From: Petunia secreta
Taxonomy: Eukaryota > Streptophyta > Magnoliopsida > Solanales > Solanaceae
Direction of reading: 5' to 3'
Length of the DNA: 64,000 nt
NCBI GenBank assembly: GCA_029990175.1
Contig: JARKIP010000035.1
Coordinates: 42,980,001 to 43,044,000, forward strand
The notes under the pieces: generated by a model
Databases searched by the model: none
What the model saw: only the letters and a program-made list of their open reading frames with translations
Told to the model about the DNA's origin: nothing
Made by a program: the position numbers and the translations under genes
Shown here: positions 18,044 to 29,923 of the stretch, in pieces
Position numbering within the stretch: the first letter of the stretch is position 1
How the letters are laid out: every line of letters begins with the position of its first letter

Positions 18044-18755
18044 ACTCAATAGCCACGACACGTAGCCTTTTCCTTCTTTCTTCCCGGGCTTTACAACTCA
18101 TCACGACCCTAGTTATCTCAGTCTCGACCCCGGGTCTGTCAAATATTGTATTAACTTCCCCCTTGTAACTTTGGCCCATGCATGAGATTGTCTTCATTTT
18201 TTCATCAGTAGATCTTTAAGGTGTCATTTATTTAGTAAGTGAGCTATCTAGAGCATAAGGGCTCTACGACCATTCCCTCGATTATACTCGTAGTAAGCCG
18301 AACAATCTTTTCTCGAATTGATCCTGACATATGGGGCCCAATGCACTTACGGATCCAATCTGTCGAATTGATTCTTCACCAAGTCAACTGCATTCACTCG
18401 TAGTCCAAAATCTTTGAACCTTCGCAGCTCTGAGCCTTTTTCTTGAGATATCGCTCCTTGGGCATCGCCTCGCCTATCAGAAGATTTCGAGAGGTCTGAA
18501 CAATATTCTGTTCTACCCTTAGTCCTTTGGCTATCTGCTTCTTCTTCACCCAAGGGGTTGTGCCTTTGATTTTTTATATTTCTTTCTTCAATTTTCCCAG
18601 TCGTGTCTAATTTTATTTAGAGCTTAAGACTAAATCGCTGGTGCGGCTTGTCTGAGGTCTTCGTTGGATGTTCCTGTAAACTATTCTGAAGCTCTAGTGC
18701 AACAACAAAGCTTTAGGGGTTAAGGATTTTGGAGAAAGCCATGTTACTATGCTAT
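18044..18755 (-). pseudogene. Element K: Tat-like gag remnant
   Basis: Minus-strand frame 18553-18347 reads RFKDFGLRVNAVDLVK, which resembles RFEELGLRVNIVEFVR of the Tat-like fragment at 59491. Further along (toward 18150) degenerate wording corresponds to the YYHFHRDH zinc-finger region of that fragment and to LLNK-LKDLL. Many stops, so decayed. E is inserted at its right end (TSD TTAGT), and the K sequence resumes at 57279. Confidence 0.55.
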
Positions 18756-18760
18756 TTAGT
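18756..18760 (+). other. Target-site duplication of E, left copy (TTAGT)
   Basis: TTAGT, repeated at 57274-57278 after the E 3' LTR, 38.5 kb away. Confidence 0.9.
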
Positions 18761-19181
18761 TAATGCCGGGCAATCCGTCACGAGACCCTTCACTCGGAGT
18801 CAAGCCAAGAAGGTCTAAGAGGTGCATTTACACTTGGAGAGGAAAGGACTCGAAGATGGAGGCAATGGGAAGAAGTATACCATGCTCATGGGTCAGGCGC
18901 CTCACCCAGATGACCCAGGCGCCGCGCCTGAGGCCTAGGCGCTCCACCCTGGGAGCAAGGGAGTCAGGCGCTCCGCCCAAGCTCCAGGCGGTCTGCCTAA
19001 GAATATTTCTGATAAAAAATGTGCAAATTCCAAGCGCTCCGCCTAGATTCCGGGCGCTCCGCCCAAAATGCTGAAGGGCGAGAATTTAGTTGTTCTTTTA
19101 CCGTTTTAGCCCTGTGTTGTCTATTTACTTAAAGCCTAACATGTGGGCATTTTAAACCTTTGTCAAAGCTTGGGAAAACAC

Positions 19182-19189
19182 TATAAATA
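19182..19189 (+). promoter_or_regulatory. TATA box of the E 5' LTR
   Basis: TATAAATA in ACACTATAAATATCC; the same context is at 56961 in the 3' LTR. Confidence 0.6.
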
Positions 19190-19193
19190 TCCT

Positions 19194-19385
19194 AGCTTAG
19201 TTTATTTTACACTTAGTCTATTTTTGAACAATGATGAAACTTAAGTAATGCTATTTGTGTTGAATGAAACCTTGTTTTGGGACTTGAATAGCTTAGTTTA
19301 TTTTACACTTAGTCTATTTTTAAACAATGATGAAACTTAAGCAATGCTATTTGTGTTGAATGAAACCTTGTTTTAGGACTTGAAT
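19194..19385 (+). repeat. 96-bp tandem duplication in the E 5' LTR
   Basis: 19194-19289 and 19290-19385 differ at about three bases. The 3' LTR of E has a single copy, so the duplication arose after E inserted, or in the source copy without being carried to both ends. Confidence 0.92.
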
Positions 19386-19410
19386 CTTCTAGTGGACCTA
19401 GTTAACCTTC

Positions 19411-20160
19411 TGATCTGGGGAAAATCGAGCCAAGACACTTTCCAACGTGTGCCAAGCTTGAAGGATGCAAAGGACTAGTAGTCAAGAGCTTTGGAATATT
19501 TTTCAGATGGTTTTAGCTTTAGGCCCCACGCCTAAGGAGGAGGAGGGACGCCCAGCACAGTCAGGCCCTCCACCTAGCCAGGCCCTTCGCCTAGCCAGAG
19601 GCCTCCCATGCTCACTGCCAAACTCCCAGGTGCCCCGCCTGGCACAAGCCAAGACCAGGCGGCCGCCTAGCTCCAGGCACCCCACCTATCCAGAGGCCTC
19701 CCAGCTCACTGCCCAACTTGCAAGCGCCCCGCTTAGGCCTAGGCGCCCCGCCTGAAACGCTGAATATTTTTTACAACTTATGTTGTTATTACTATTTTGC
19801 CCTACGCCTAAGGGTAGTTTTGTATATGTAAGCTTGGGAAACACTATAAATACCCATGTCTAGCATATTTCATTACTTAGTCTATTTTGAATGTTCAAGA
19901 ATTGAGAGCAATGCTCCTTTGTTGAATGAAATCCTTTGTTTTGGACTTGAATCTTCTAGTGGACCTAGTTGACCTTCAAACCCACCCCGATCATTCTATT
20001 TACAAGTCCCAAGTGTGACTCGAGGGTAGTTGCATAGCGTTAGGCAACTCTTTACCCGAATCAGAGGTCTTACGGAACAAGTTCTTCGTGGATACCCCAT
20101 AGGGAGTTCGAGACGAGTCTCGCTCCTATGTTTTTACGTTTCCGTTTTGACCCTGCATCA
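19411..20160 (+). repeat. D 5' LTR (750 bp)
   Basis: From TGATCTGGGG to CCCTGCATCA. The palindrome array at 19550-19755 includes AGGCGGCCGCCT (19657-19668). TATAAATA at 19845-19852. Frames such as 19465-19755 with Pro/Arg-rich text come from this array and are not genes. Confidence 0.92.
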
Positions 20161-20163
20161 GTT

Positions 20164-20175
20164 TTGTATCAGAGC
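20164..20175 (+). other. Primer-binding site of D
   Basis: TTGTATCAGAGC, one base from the initiator-Met site. Confidence 0.85.
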
Positions 20176-21194
20176 AAGACTTGGGATTTGTTTTTACAAA
20201 TCCTCGATACTTTTTTATCGCGCCTAGTATCTTTTCTCTTTATTTTCTTGTGTTTGAAGTTATTAGAAAGAAGAAAAAAAAAATTGAAAAGGTTGAAAAT
20301 CCAAAACATTTGCCATATCTTGTCGGTGTGATTGATTCTTGACATGTGTGTTATTGGAGATTGATCCTTGTTGAAAACCCATCATTTTGATACCTAAATT
20401 ACATGATTTGAAGTTGTATAACAAAATTTTGAAGATTTGAATTCCAACTTTATTAAACCCTTGAAAACCCTTTTGTTCTTGAGTTTCATGGCTTTGATTC
20501 TTGGATCTGATTAATTATTTGGGTGTAAAATTGATTGGAGTTTGTTGGAAAAGATCAAAAGCAACTTTGGGTATCATTGGATTGTGAAAATAAGTTGAAA
20601 ACATCGGATTTGTGAATTTAAAATCAAATTGGAACGAGTTGGGTCTGCGTCTGCTTCGGATTTGTGATTTGCTCATTGCCTAAGCAGAGTAATTGGCACA
20701 GGCACCCCGCCTAGCCAAGCCCTCCGCCTGATTTACTGAAGAAAGCCTAGGCGCCCACCTCCTAGATCTAGGTGCCCGCCTGCTTGCTGAAAGTGTTGTT
20801 TGGGGTAGTTTTCCTATTTGTTTGCTTGCATAACATCTAATGACTATTACTTTAAGTAACCTTTCTACTTAATTGGTACTAGTCTTTGAAGCTTTTAGGT
20901 AACTCGTGCCTAGATTGGAGAGTAGAACTCCAAGAAGACTCGTAGAATCTTTTGACTCAAGTCCTCACTTTAAAAAGCTTATCGTCCATTGAGTCACGTA
21001 AACTCCACTCATCCCGGAGTTCACTTGACTTGTGGATTGAGTGCTTGAGTTGAGGATTGTTGTTCAACTACGTGAAGCTTTGAGATTCAAGTTTGAGTGA
21101 AATATCCACCACCACTAAACGAGTGAATCGACTATACACAAGTGAGGGTGTGTGAGAGGTGATTTCACTAACGTTTGTTCATTTTGTAGGTACA
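20176..21194 (+). other. D leader
   Basis: Non-coding. Micro-palindromes lie at 20700-20775. It ends TTCACTAAC, a T-rich tract and TTTGTAG before GTACAATGG. No gene seen. Confidence 0.65.
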
Positions 21195-22674
21195 ATGGCA
21201 AACAAGGGAGATAATCCTATGAAGAATGCCTTGGCTACAATCATGGCCAAGTTGGAGGACATAATCTTGAGACTTGAGAACGTTGAAAGGAGGACCCCAA
21301 GCATCCCAACTGAATTCAGAGAAGGGATAAGTCAAGGTTCTACTATTACTCCCGGACACTTTGCGGAGATAGCCAAAACGTATGAGCTAAAGGATGATGT
21401 AGCTCTACAAAGGTGTGTGTTGGGAAATCCCCAACAAGTGGGCATTCCTCACAGCTTGGGCAATCCCCTAGGAAATGCTCCACTTCCATGACCCGTTCGA
21501 AATGTCCCACCTCTTGATCAAGTTTTTGAAGCTCAAGAAGGGAGGAAACCGAGTATGGTGGTGATGCCTATGAGTATGATGCTCACTATCATCCTAGGCG
21601 AGCAATGAATTGGGGTCGTTATGTAGATAGGGGTAGAGGCCGAGGTCGAGGGCCACCCATGGGATATATTGGAGGGAATGCTAGGAGAGATTATGGTGCT
21701 TATGATGATCACTATGGAGGCCAACTAGAGCCTTACCGTGGGGGTCGTGACAACAATAATCTCAATAGTGTTAAGCTCAATCTTCCAAACTTCAATGGAA
21801 CTTGTGATCCGGAAGCTTACATGGAATGGGTACTACTCATGGAGAGAGTGTTTGACACCAATGAAATGACCGAGGAGAAGAAAGACACCTATGTTATTTC
21901 AACCTTTGAGACCTATGCTTCTACTTGGTGGGAGTCCATGAAGACGTCAAGAAGAAGGATAGGAGTACATGTAAATGTGACTTGGGATGAGTTGAAAGGT
22001 CTCATGAATACTATGATGAATTTGAAAAGATCCGAATGGCTTTGGATATGGATACCGAAGGTCAAGAACAAGCTATGATCTGTTTCAAGAATGGCTTGAG
22101 TTATGGTATAGCTTCTCAATTGAGGTTGCATGCTTATCTTTCACTTCAAGATATTTTTGAAGCCGCCATTGAAGCCGAGAATTGGCTTAAAGGGGAGAAG
22201 TCCACCCACTACAAGAGCAACACCCCTACTCCTATGAGCAAGCCAAAGGATTGGAAGACTCCAAATGAAAACCTTCCAAGTGCAAGTGGTGCAAGTGCTA
22301 GTAAAGATGTGAAGAAGCCGTTTGAGAAGTCTACACCACATGAGGGAGGTAATTCTAAAACTCGCTTGAGCAATTCTTCTTCTACTTCTACTCAATTCTA
22401 TAAGTGCAAGGGCTATGGTCTTTTTGCTAGAGATTTTCCTACTCGAAAGACCATGGTTGTGATAGGTAATTTAGTGTATGAGCAAAATAGTGAACCGGAG
22501 GATGAGGGAGTAGAGGGAGATGAAGAGGTTGGCGTGGAGGAGGATGCGGTTGAGGATGATGATCCTCATGCTTTCCTTGTTGTGAAGAGAAGTTTAGGTG
22601 CTATGCTTGTGGAGGATAATGAAATGCGCAAAGAGAGAACCTCTTTCATGCTAGATGCCGAGTCATGGGTGTAG
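21195..22674 (+). pseudogene. D gag
   Basis: ATG at 21195 (MANKGDNPMK). N-terminal helix, LGNPQ repeats, RG-rich linker (GRGRGRGPPMG near 21640), capsid core (EAYMEWV, STWWES near 21930). Stop at 21491, a frame change near 21540, and a deletion of about 30 codons near 22005 relative to I. The zinc knuckle is damaged: FYKCKGYGLFARDF where others have CHKCKGYGHFAKEC, so Cys1, His and the last Cys are lost. The acidic tail is intact; stop at 22674. Confidence 0.85.
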
Positions 22675-23100
22675 TTTGTTCCATGATTATTGAATCGGGA
22701 AGTTGTGCTAACGTTATTAGCCAAACACTAGTTTCCCAATTTAAATTGCCCACTTTGAAATATCCCAATCCTTATCATTTACAATGGCTTAGTGAGTGTG
22801 GTGAATTAAAAGTGGTGAAACAAGTGATGGTTAAATTAAAGATTGGGAACTATGTGGATGAACACATGTTTGATGTGGTCCCTATGCAAGCTTGCCACCT
22901 TCTATTTGGAAGGCCATGACAATTTGATCGTAATGTTGTACATGATGGTCGTGCCAACACCTATACGACCACTCATGAGGGAGAAAAGTTTGTTCTCAAA
23001 CCCTTGTCGCCCAAGCAAGTTAGTGAAGACTATAAGCATATGAGGGAGTTGAAAGAAGCGGCTAAGGCTAAGCCACCCAGGGTAATTGAGCCAAAGCTAA
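22665..23100 (+). pseudogene. D protease with ESG in place of DSG
   Basis: Retropepsin region like that of C and I (GSCANVISQTLVSQ, FDVVPMQACHLLFGRP), but the catalytic triplet reads ESG near 22690. Asp to Glu at this position normally abolishes activity. A stop (TGA) follows near 22917 and the frame fades into the module. Confidence 0.8.
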
Positions 23101-23114
23101 CAATCTTATTATCT

Positions 23115-24660
23115 TTCCATTGAATGATGAAAGTGAGAGTCACTAAACTTCAAATGATGATAATCTTGAGTCTCATCCCATTTTACTTGAAAATGAAAGA
23201 CAAAAGAAAGAGAGAAGGGAGGGAGTGACCGGTGACAATCCAAGAGAGGAAAAAGGAGAGGATTTGAGGAGTGATGTGAGTGGATTGTCACCACAAACTA
23301 CACTTGACCTTGAGGGAAAATTGAGAGAAAGGAGAGGTGAAGAAAGAAAATTGAGAGTGAGAGCACCCATTGTTCTAACTATTCTTCATCTTCTACTTTT
23401 TCTTGTATTAGCTCTTGTGTAAGTGCTTTTGAAGAGAAGCCATTGGAGCCTCAACCATGTGCTTGGAAGGAAAGACAAGAAGAGGAAAATCTTCAATGTA
23501 AGCTTCATGAAGGAGGAGTTGCATGTGACACTTCAATCAATGTGAGTGCTCAAGGGAATAACTCAACTGTAAGTGTTGCTTCACCTTCTCATGAGCTTAC
23601 TAGTTACTTGTCTTGTGATGACTCAACGCTAGTTGGAGTTTGTGATGCATCAAGTGAATATGCCACTAGTGAAGAGTCTAGAAGTCAACTTGTGTGTGAT
23701 TGTGTATCACTAGTCGAGAGAGATGCCATGCCACATCATGATGTGAGCTCATCGTTCAATGAACCTCTCCCTAGTGTAGATTTGATAGTTGACAATGAAT
23801 GTGACCTTTGCTATGACACACCACCAATCTTTGACAAAGGGGAAGATGAGATAATTGATCATGCCCTTATTGATATGCTCCTATTTGGTGGACCAATGTG
23901 TTATGGTGAGGAAAGTAGTGACCTTGAGGAGTCCAAATTGCATGAATTGGACAAGGTTGTCTAAGACGACTCCTCAACTGAGAGTGATGAACCTAGTCTT
24001 GATACTGTGCCTTTGCTTGAACATGAAGTTGACATGCATGCTTTTACTAATTCATTGTTTGCAGGCATTTTCATTTGTGGTAGTGAATTGTATCAGACTA
24101 AGGTCGATAGTAAAAAACCTCCATGGCGTGCAGGGTTTGATTCCTTAGGCAACCCATTGTGTGAGAACTTGAGTGAGGTAAATGACTCTTTGAGTGACCC
24201 TACTATTTCTTGTTGGGGTTATGATGAAGAAGAAGCCATTATCAATACCTTCCTTGAGAATTTGTCTTTTGAGAAGTCTTGCTTAGGTGATGAAATTGAA
24301 GATCCCTTTGTGTGAATAAGTATGCTCTAAAGAAGGGGAGTAGAGTAATTGATATTACTTGTAGGTTGGGTTATTTGACTTGTAGGTTGGGTTATTTGAT
24401 CGTGAGCTTAAGGTTCAAGGGGATTTTGATAGCTTGATCTTACATTTACCATGTCCCCATGACCTATTTGCTCATTCTTGTGTTGAGTGCATGTCTCCAT
24501 TAAACCAAGTACTTGTTGTTCTCCTTGGAGACTTGATCTTTGTGATTATAATTCATGCTTGGTTATACCATAAGAGTGTGTTTTCCACACCTCTTGCACT
24601 AACCTACTTTCGAAGTAGGAGGTTTTGTGTTTGCTTTTCGTTGCTCGTTGGTCCTAAGCT
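23115..24660 (+). pseudogene. D module: unrecognised protein shared with element B
   Basis: Frames 23225-23422, 23443-23964, 24007-24315 and 24434-24660 match the B module in order: ERQKKER, GVTGDN, SGLSP, then HHDVSSSFNE, GGPMCYGEE, ELYQT, GYDEEEAI with NTFLENLS, and PCPHDLFAHSCVE. The end is a hydrophobic stretch (about 24507-24612) with HAWLYHKSVFSTPLALTY. One frameshift near 23370 and stops near 23964 and 24315 break it. It replaces RT, RNase H and integrase core. I cannot name the protein. Conservation of the reading frame between B and D despite decay suggests it was coding and selected in an ancestor. Confidence 0.65.
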
Positions 24661-24815
24661 CCATGTTAAGGCAATGGAGATCTTGGAAGAAGCCTATGTC
24701 AAAGTGACGTTAGAGAAGTACGAGGTAGGAGAGCATTGGGCACCCCAAGGAGATGATGATGCCATGGACGAGAATGCCTTGATTTCGAGGACGAAATCTC
24801 TTCAAAAGGGGAGGA
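24661..24815 (+). pseudogene. D remnant of integrase C-terminus
   Basis: EILEEAYVKVTLEKYE, then HWAPQGDDDAM and ISRTKSLQKG recall the integrase tail of E and I (KNLEEAY, KLAPQGDGPF, ISRTKSSQEG), shortened. It marks the right border where pol sequence was replaced. PPT AAAAGGGGAGGA at 24804-24815. Confidence 0.7.
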
Positions 24816-25569
24816 TGATGCCAGGCAAATCGAGCCAAGACACTTTCCAATGTGTGCCAAGCTTGAAGGATGCAAAGCACTAGAAGTCAAGAGCTTTGGA
24901 AGATGTTTCAGATGGTTTCAGCATTAGGCCCCACGCCTAAGGAGGAGGACGGACGCCTAGCACAGTCAGGCCCTTCGCCTAGCCAGAGGCCTCCATGCTC
25001 ACTGCCCAACTCGCAGGTCCCCCGCCTAGCTCCAAGTGCCCCGCCTGGCACAAGCCAAGACCAGGCGCCCCGCTTAGCCAGAGGTCTCCCAGCTCACTAT
25101 CCAACTTCCAAGCGCCTCACCTAGGCCTAGGCGCCCCCCCGCCTAGAATGCTGAATATTTTTTACAGCTTATGTTTATTTTGCCCTACGTTACCTATTTA
25201 GTGAACCTTATGAGTAAGGGTAGTTTGGTGATTACGTAAGCTTGGGAAATACTATAAATACCCAAGTCTAGCATATTTCATTAGTTAGTCTATTTTGAAT
25301 GTTGAAGAATTGAGAGCAATGCTCCTTTGTTGAATGAAAACCTTTATTTGGGACTTGAATCTTCTAATGGACCTAGTTGACCTTCAACCCCGCCCCGATC
25401 ATTCTATTTGCGAGACCCAAGTATGACTCGAGGGTAGTTACATAGTGTTAGGAAACTGTTGACCCGAATTGGGGGTTTCACGGAACAAGTTCTTCGTGGA
25501 TACCCCGTAGGGAGTTCAAGACGAGTCTCGCTCCTATCTTATTTTACTTTCTGCGTTTTACTTGCATCA
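24816..25569 (+). repeat. D 3' LTR (754 bp)
   Basis: From TGATGCCAGGC to TTGCATCA; partner of 19411-20160, with small differences at the start (5' copy TGATCTGGGG) and in the palindrome array. TSD CCTTC follows. Confidence 0.92.
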
Positions 25570-25574
25570 CCTTC

Positions 25575-25756
25575 AACCCCGCCCGATCATTCTATTTGCG
25601 AGTCCCAAGTATGACTCGAGGGTAGTTGCATAGTGTTAGGCGAATCTTGACCTGAATCGAGGGTTTCACGGAACAAGTTCTTCGTGGATACCTCGTAGGG
25701 AGTTTGAGACGAGTCTCGCTCTTATCTTTACATTTCCGCATTTTTACCCTGCATCA
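25575..25756 (+). repeat. E 5' LTR, right part
   Basis: Resumes after the D target duplication (25570-25574) and ends CCCTGCATCA. Together with 18761-19410, and without the 96-base duplicate, it gives about 736 bases against 734 for the 3' LTR. Confidence 0.92.
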
Positions 25757-25759
25757 GTT

Positions 25760-25771
25760 TGGTATCAGAGC
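25760..25771 (+). other. Primer-binding site of E
   Basis: TGGTATCAGAGC, exact initiator-Met match. Confidence 0.95.
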
Positions 25772-26949
25772 AAGGCTCGGGATTTGTTTTTACAAAGCCT
25801 CAATCCTTTTTCATCGTGCCTAGTTTATTTTCTCTTTAGTTTCTTGTGTTTGAAGTTATTAGAAGGAAGAAAAAACAAAAAAAATTGAAAAAAGTTGAAA
25901 ATCCAAAATTTTTACATATCTTGTTGGTGTGATTGATTCTTGATATGGGTGTTATTGGAGATTGATCCTTGTTGAAAAACCATCGTCTTGATACCTATAT
26001 CTCATGGTTTGGATTGGTATTACAGATTTTGAAGATTTGAATCCCTAATTTTTCTTAAACCCTAGTTCTTGAGCTTGTGATCTGATTCTTGGGTTTGGTT
26101 GATTGTTAATTGTGAATTTGATATCGGGATTTGTTCTAGATTGAAAACCCAATTATTTGAAACCAATTTCGTGAGAATAGGAGTTGTATAACACAAAAAT
26201 TGAAGAATCAAAAACCCTTTTGAAAAATCCACTTTGAATCATTGAATGATGATTGTGCTTTGATTGTTGGGTGTTTATGAGTGAAATTTATTGGGGTTTG
26301 TTGAAAATAACATTATACAACTTTGGCTACCTCGAATTTTGGCAAAACATGGTGAAATCGATCCAAAATTTGGGTTGAAATTGAAGAAAAACGTTGTTGG
26401 AAAAGCTGAAGCCCGAGCTTTAGGCGCTCCGCCTGAAATTCTTTCTATTGAATTGGGCAGGCGCTCCGCCTAATCCAGGCGCCCCGCCCTAGGTGCTCCG
26501 CCTACCCAACTAGGCACTCCGCCTACTGTGCTGAGTTGTGGTTTGGGTAGTTTTTCCTAGGTTCTGTTGTTTCTTATGCTTGCACAGCATCTAACTAGTA
26601 CTTATCTAAGTAACTTTCCTACATAATTAGTACTAGTCCATTGAGCTTTTAGACAACTCGTGCCTAGATTGGAGAGTAGAACTCCAAGAAGATTCGTAGA
26701 TCCTTTTGACTCAAGTCCTAACTTTAAAAGGCTTATCGTCCATTGAGTCACATAAAATCCACTCAACCCGGAGTACACTTGACTTATGGATTGAGTGATT
26801 GAGTTGAGGATTTTTGTTCAACTACGTGAAGCTTCTAGATTCAAGTTTGACTGAAATATCCACCACCACTAAACGAGCAAACCGAGTGATACACAAATTG
26901 AGGTGTGTGAGAGGTGATTTCACTAACGTTTGTTCCTTTTGTAGGTACA
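25772..26949 (+). other. E leader
   Basis: Non-coding, similar to the D leader. Palindromes at 26422-26524, including two perfect AGGCGCTCCGCCT copies (26422-26434, 26459-26471). Ends TTCACTAAC, T-rich tract, TTTGTAG before GTACAATGG. Confidence 0.7.
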
Positions 26950-28295
26950 ATGGCTAAACGAAGGTGATGATCCTTTGAAGAGTGCCTTAGGTACTATCTT
27001 GGCCAAATTAGATACTATGAACTTAACGATTGAAAACCTTGAGAAGGGGACCCCGAGTGTCCAAGTTGAGAAAGGGACCCCGAATGTCCACCTTGAAGCC
27101 GATGAAGGCACAAGTGGTTCGGCCTTTACCCCGGAACAAGTTGCCGAGCTACTTAAGCAACAACGGGTAAGGGATGAACGTGATAGAAATGAACAAGTGT
27201 TGGGCAATCCCCAACGAGTTGGCATTCCCCACCTTTTGGGCAATACCCACCTTTTGGGTAATCCCCAAAGGAATACTCCACTTCCAAGACCCATTCGAAA
27301 TGTTCTACCTCTTGATCATGTTGAGGAAGCTCATGAAAGGGAGGAGGACGAGTATGGTGATAGTGAATATGGGGCTCCAAATCAATTTGGAAGAGCCTTG
27401 AATGGAGGTCGGAATTTGAATAGGGCTAGAGACCAAGATCGAGGTCAACCCATGGGGAATGTTGGGAGAAATGGAAGGAGGGATTATGATGGTTATGGGG
27501 ACAACTTGGGAGGCCAACCGGAGCCTTACCGAGGGGGTCGTGATAATAATAATCTCAATTGTGTGAAGCTTACTATTCCTACCTTCAAAGGGAGTAGTGA
27601 CCCGGTTGAGTACATTGAGTGGAAATTGACCGTGTGAAGAGTGTTTGACACTAATGACATGACCGAGGAGAAGAAATCCAAGTATGCTATATCTTCCTTT
27701 AAATCCTTTGCTTCTACTTGGTGGGAGTCGGCCAAGAGGAATAGAAGGAGAAATGCTATGGCCATCAATATTACTTAGGGTGAATTGGTTTGTGTGATGG
27801 ATGAGAAGTATTTGACTCAACAATATCGTCAAGACCAACTCAAACATCATTATGAGTTGAAACAAGGCTACAAGACGGTTGGGGAGTACTTCAATGAGTT
27901 TGAGCAAATCCAGATGACCTTAGACATGGATGCGGAGGAAGATGAACTGGCCGGGATTCGATTTTGGAGTAGTTTGAACCAAGAGATAACCTCTCAATTG
28001 AAGTTTCACAAGTATGATAACTATTATGATCTATATGATAACACAGTTGAAGCTGAGAAATGGCTCAAGGAAGAGAAGTCCACTCGCTACAAGAGTAGCA
28101 ATCCTACTCCCATGAGTAATCCAAATGAGTGGAAGACTCCAAATACAAAATTTCTAAGTGCAAGTGGTGCAAGTGCTAGTAGAGATGTAAAGAAGTCATA
28201 TAAGAAGTCCACACCGAATGTGGGAGGTTATTCTAAAACTCAATTAAACACTCCTACTTCTTCTTCTATTCAATGCCACAAGTGCAAAGGGTAAC
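26950..28295 (+). pseudogene. E gag
   Basis: ATG at 26950, but an extra A after GCTAA shifts the frame at once. From 26975 it reads a normal CRM-like Gag: helix, repeated EKGTP units, LGNPQ repeats, acidic and Arg-rich linker, capsid core (VEYIEW; STWWES after stops near 27638 and 27777). The zinc knuckle is cut after CHKCKG by a deletion. Non-functional. Confidence 0.88.
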
Positions 28296-29029
28296 TACAC
28301 GAAAGACCATGATTGCGGTAGGTGAAGATGCGTATGAACAAGATAGTGAACCGGAGGATCAGGGAGTAGAGGGAGAAGAGATGGTTGATGTGGAGAAGGA
28401 TGCGGTTGAGGGAGATGATCGGCATGCCTTTTTGTTGTGAGGAGGAGCTTAAGTGCTATGCTTGTGGAGGATAGTGAGAACTTGCAAAGAGAGAACCTCT
28501 TCCATGCTAGATGCCGAGTCATGGGTGTTGTTTGTTCCATGATTATTGACTCGGGAAGTTTTGCTAACGTTATTAGCTAAACCCTAGTTTTCCAATTGAA
28601 ATTGCCCACTTTAAAACAGCCCAATCCTTATCGTTTACAATGGCTTAGTGAGTGTGGTGAATTGAAAGTGGTGAAACAAGTGATGGTTAAATTCAAGATA
28701 GGGAACTATGTGGATGAACACATATTTGATGTGGTCCCTATGCAAGCTTGCCACCTTCTATTTAGAAGGCCATGGCAATTTGATCAACATGTGATGTATG
28801 ATGGCCGTGTCAACACTTACACGGTCAAGCATGTAGGGAAAAATTTTGTACTCAATCACCCAAGCAAGTAAGTGATGACTATAGGCGAATAAGGGAATTG
28901 AGAGAAGCGGCAAAGGCTAAGTCAGTTGTTGAGACTAGTCCTTTAGCCGAGAGCTTGGTGGTGACTCCACTATCTTCTTCCGGTAGCATTTGTTCCATGA
29001 TGCAACCGGGTGAGCTCTTGAAAGGGAAT
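28296..29029 (+). pseudogene. E protease region
   Basis: Acidic linker, then retropepsin with DSG retained (near 28550) and the FDVVPMQACHLLF block. A stop after NVIS (near 28579) and a frame change near 28860. The text runs on to GELLKGN, where G is inserted. Confidence 0.85.
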
Positions 29030-29193
29030 TCTCACGACCCAACCTAGGGTCACGACGGATGACCAACACAAAGTGTCAATCATCATTAGTCCTGCTGATA
29101 ATCTGCTAACAATGAATATAACTGATAAACAGAATAAGCATAAACTTTACTGAAAAGAATTATGCAGTGCAAAATACTGACAGGCTAACATAC
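29030..29193 (-). repeat. G 3' LTR, U5 end piece
   Basis: Same sequence as 50386 onward. Terminal TG is changed to TC. Interrupted by H, whose TSD CATAC is 29189-29193. Confidence 0.88.
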
Positions 29194-29923
29194 TGGTGCA
29201 AGCAAACCCGAAGGATTAGCTAAACACAAAAGGCGGAAGAAAACAACAAGTATTAAAAGATAGAAGCAAGACAAGACTTGCTTCGATTCAAAAGAACAGT
29301 GAGGAACTTGTCTCAAGCTCGATCGAATGAAGGTCAACAATTACCTATACTAAACAACAATCCTCAAGAAAGACCCGCTTCTTGTAAATTGAATGACCAA
29401 GAAGAAAATGTTCAAACGAATAACACCGATTGACACAAGTTCTTTAAAATCCCACGTCGGGGTTCGGCTCCATCAGAGACTCACAATAGCACTTGCTATG
29501 TTTTTCATACAACTAAAACTGAATGATTACAATGAAATGGAAATGGAGTATCTATAGACTATGCTAAAGATAAAGTGGTAAATAGTCACAAGTGACTAAT
29601 AAAAACAAGCCACGCAGGGCTGAGCTAAATGTGTGTTCGGCAGCCTCGACTTCGGTGCGTGGTTGCTTGCTCTAACTCATTTGTCCTCGGACGCTCTCTT
29701 GACTTCGAACACATTTTGTTGGTGTTCGGTCGCTTTGTCCTCGGGCTCAAATTTGAAGATGATGCCTTCAGTTCTTGAGCCCGGCCGCTCAGCATCGGAG
29801 CAGTTGCCTTCCTTCGACCAGGCCAAGTGAATGTGAACATCGTCCAGCAGCTTGACTTGGCTTCGTGTCATTGGTCTCCTCGGTGGATCGAACACTTGAT
29901 CAGTACGTGTTCGGGCTGCATCA
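29194..29923 (-). repeat. H 3' LTR (730 bp)
   Basis: In plus-strand text it runs from TGGTGCAAGC to GGGCTGCATCA. The polypurine tract (rc of TCCTCCTCGCCC) is adjacent at 29924. It carries the last codons of pol. Confidence 0.9.

Larger units (their letters stand above)
18761..19410 (+). repeat. E 5' LTR, left part
   Basis: Starts TAATGCCGGGC (TG changed to TA; the 3' LTR has TGATGCCGGGC). Contains palindromes at 18895-19064. A 96-base tandem duplication covers the region just after the TATA box. Continues at 25575 after D. Confidence 0.9.
19411..25569 (+). mobile_element. Element D: non-autonomous CRM-like LTR retrotransposon
   Basis: A 6,159-base element with LTRs 19411-20160 and 24816-25569, PBS, leader, gag, protease, the module shared with B, a remnant of integrase C-terminus and a PPT. 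Flanked by CCTTC (19406-19410 and 25570-25574), inside the 5' LTR of E. There is no RT, RNase H or integrase core. R-U5 sequences resemble those of E closely, so E-type elements are likely the source of its proteins. Confidence 0.93.

Noticed and set aside
19465..19755. Pro/Arg/Ala-rich frame in the D 5' LTR (similar ones at 18763, 24870 and 56476)
   Set aside because: Composed of GC-rich palindrome units read as protein; both strands give similar low-complexity frames and no start context is conserved.
23115..24660. B/D module as a retroviral envelope gene
   Set aside because: A hydrophobic end alone is not enough: no signal peptide, no clear surface/transmembrane layout and no cleavage site are visible, and the module lies where pol is missing rather than after integrase.
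26422..26524. Micro-palindrome clusters as a CRISPR array
   Set aside because: Units are 13 bases, degenerate, irregularly spaced and inside LTR or leader sequence of a plant retroelement; no cas genes.
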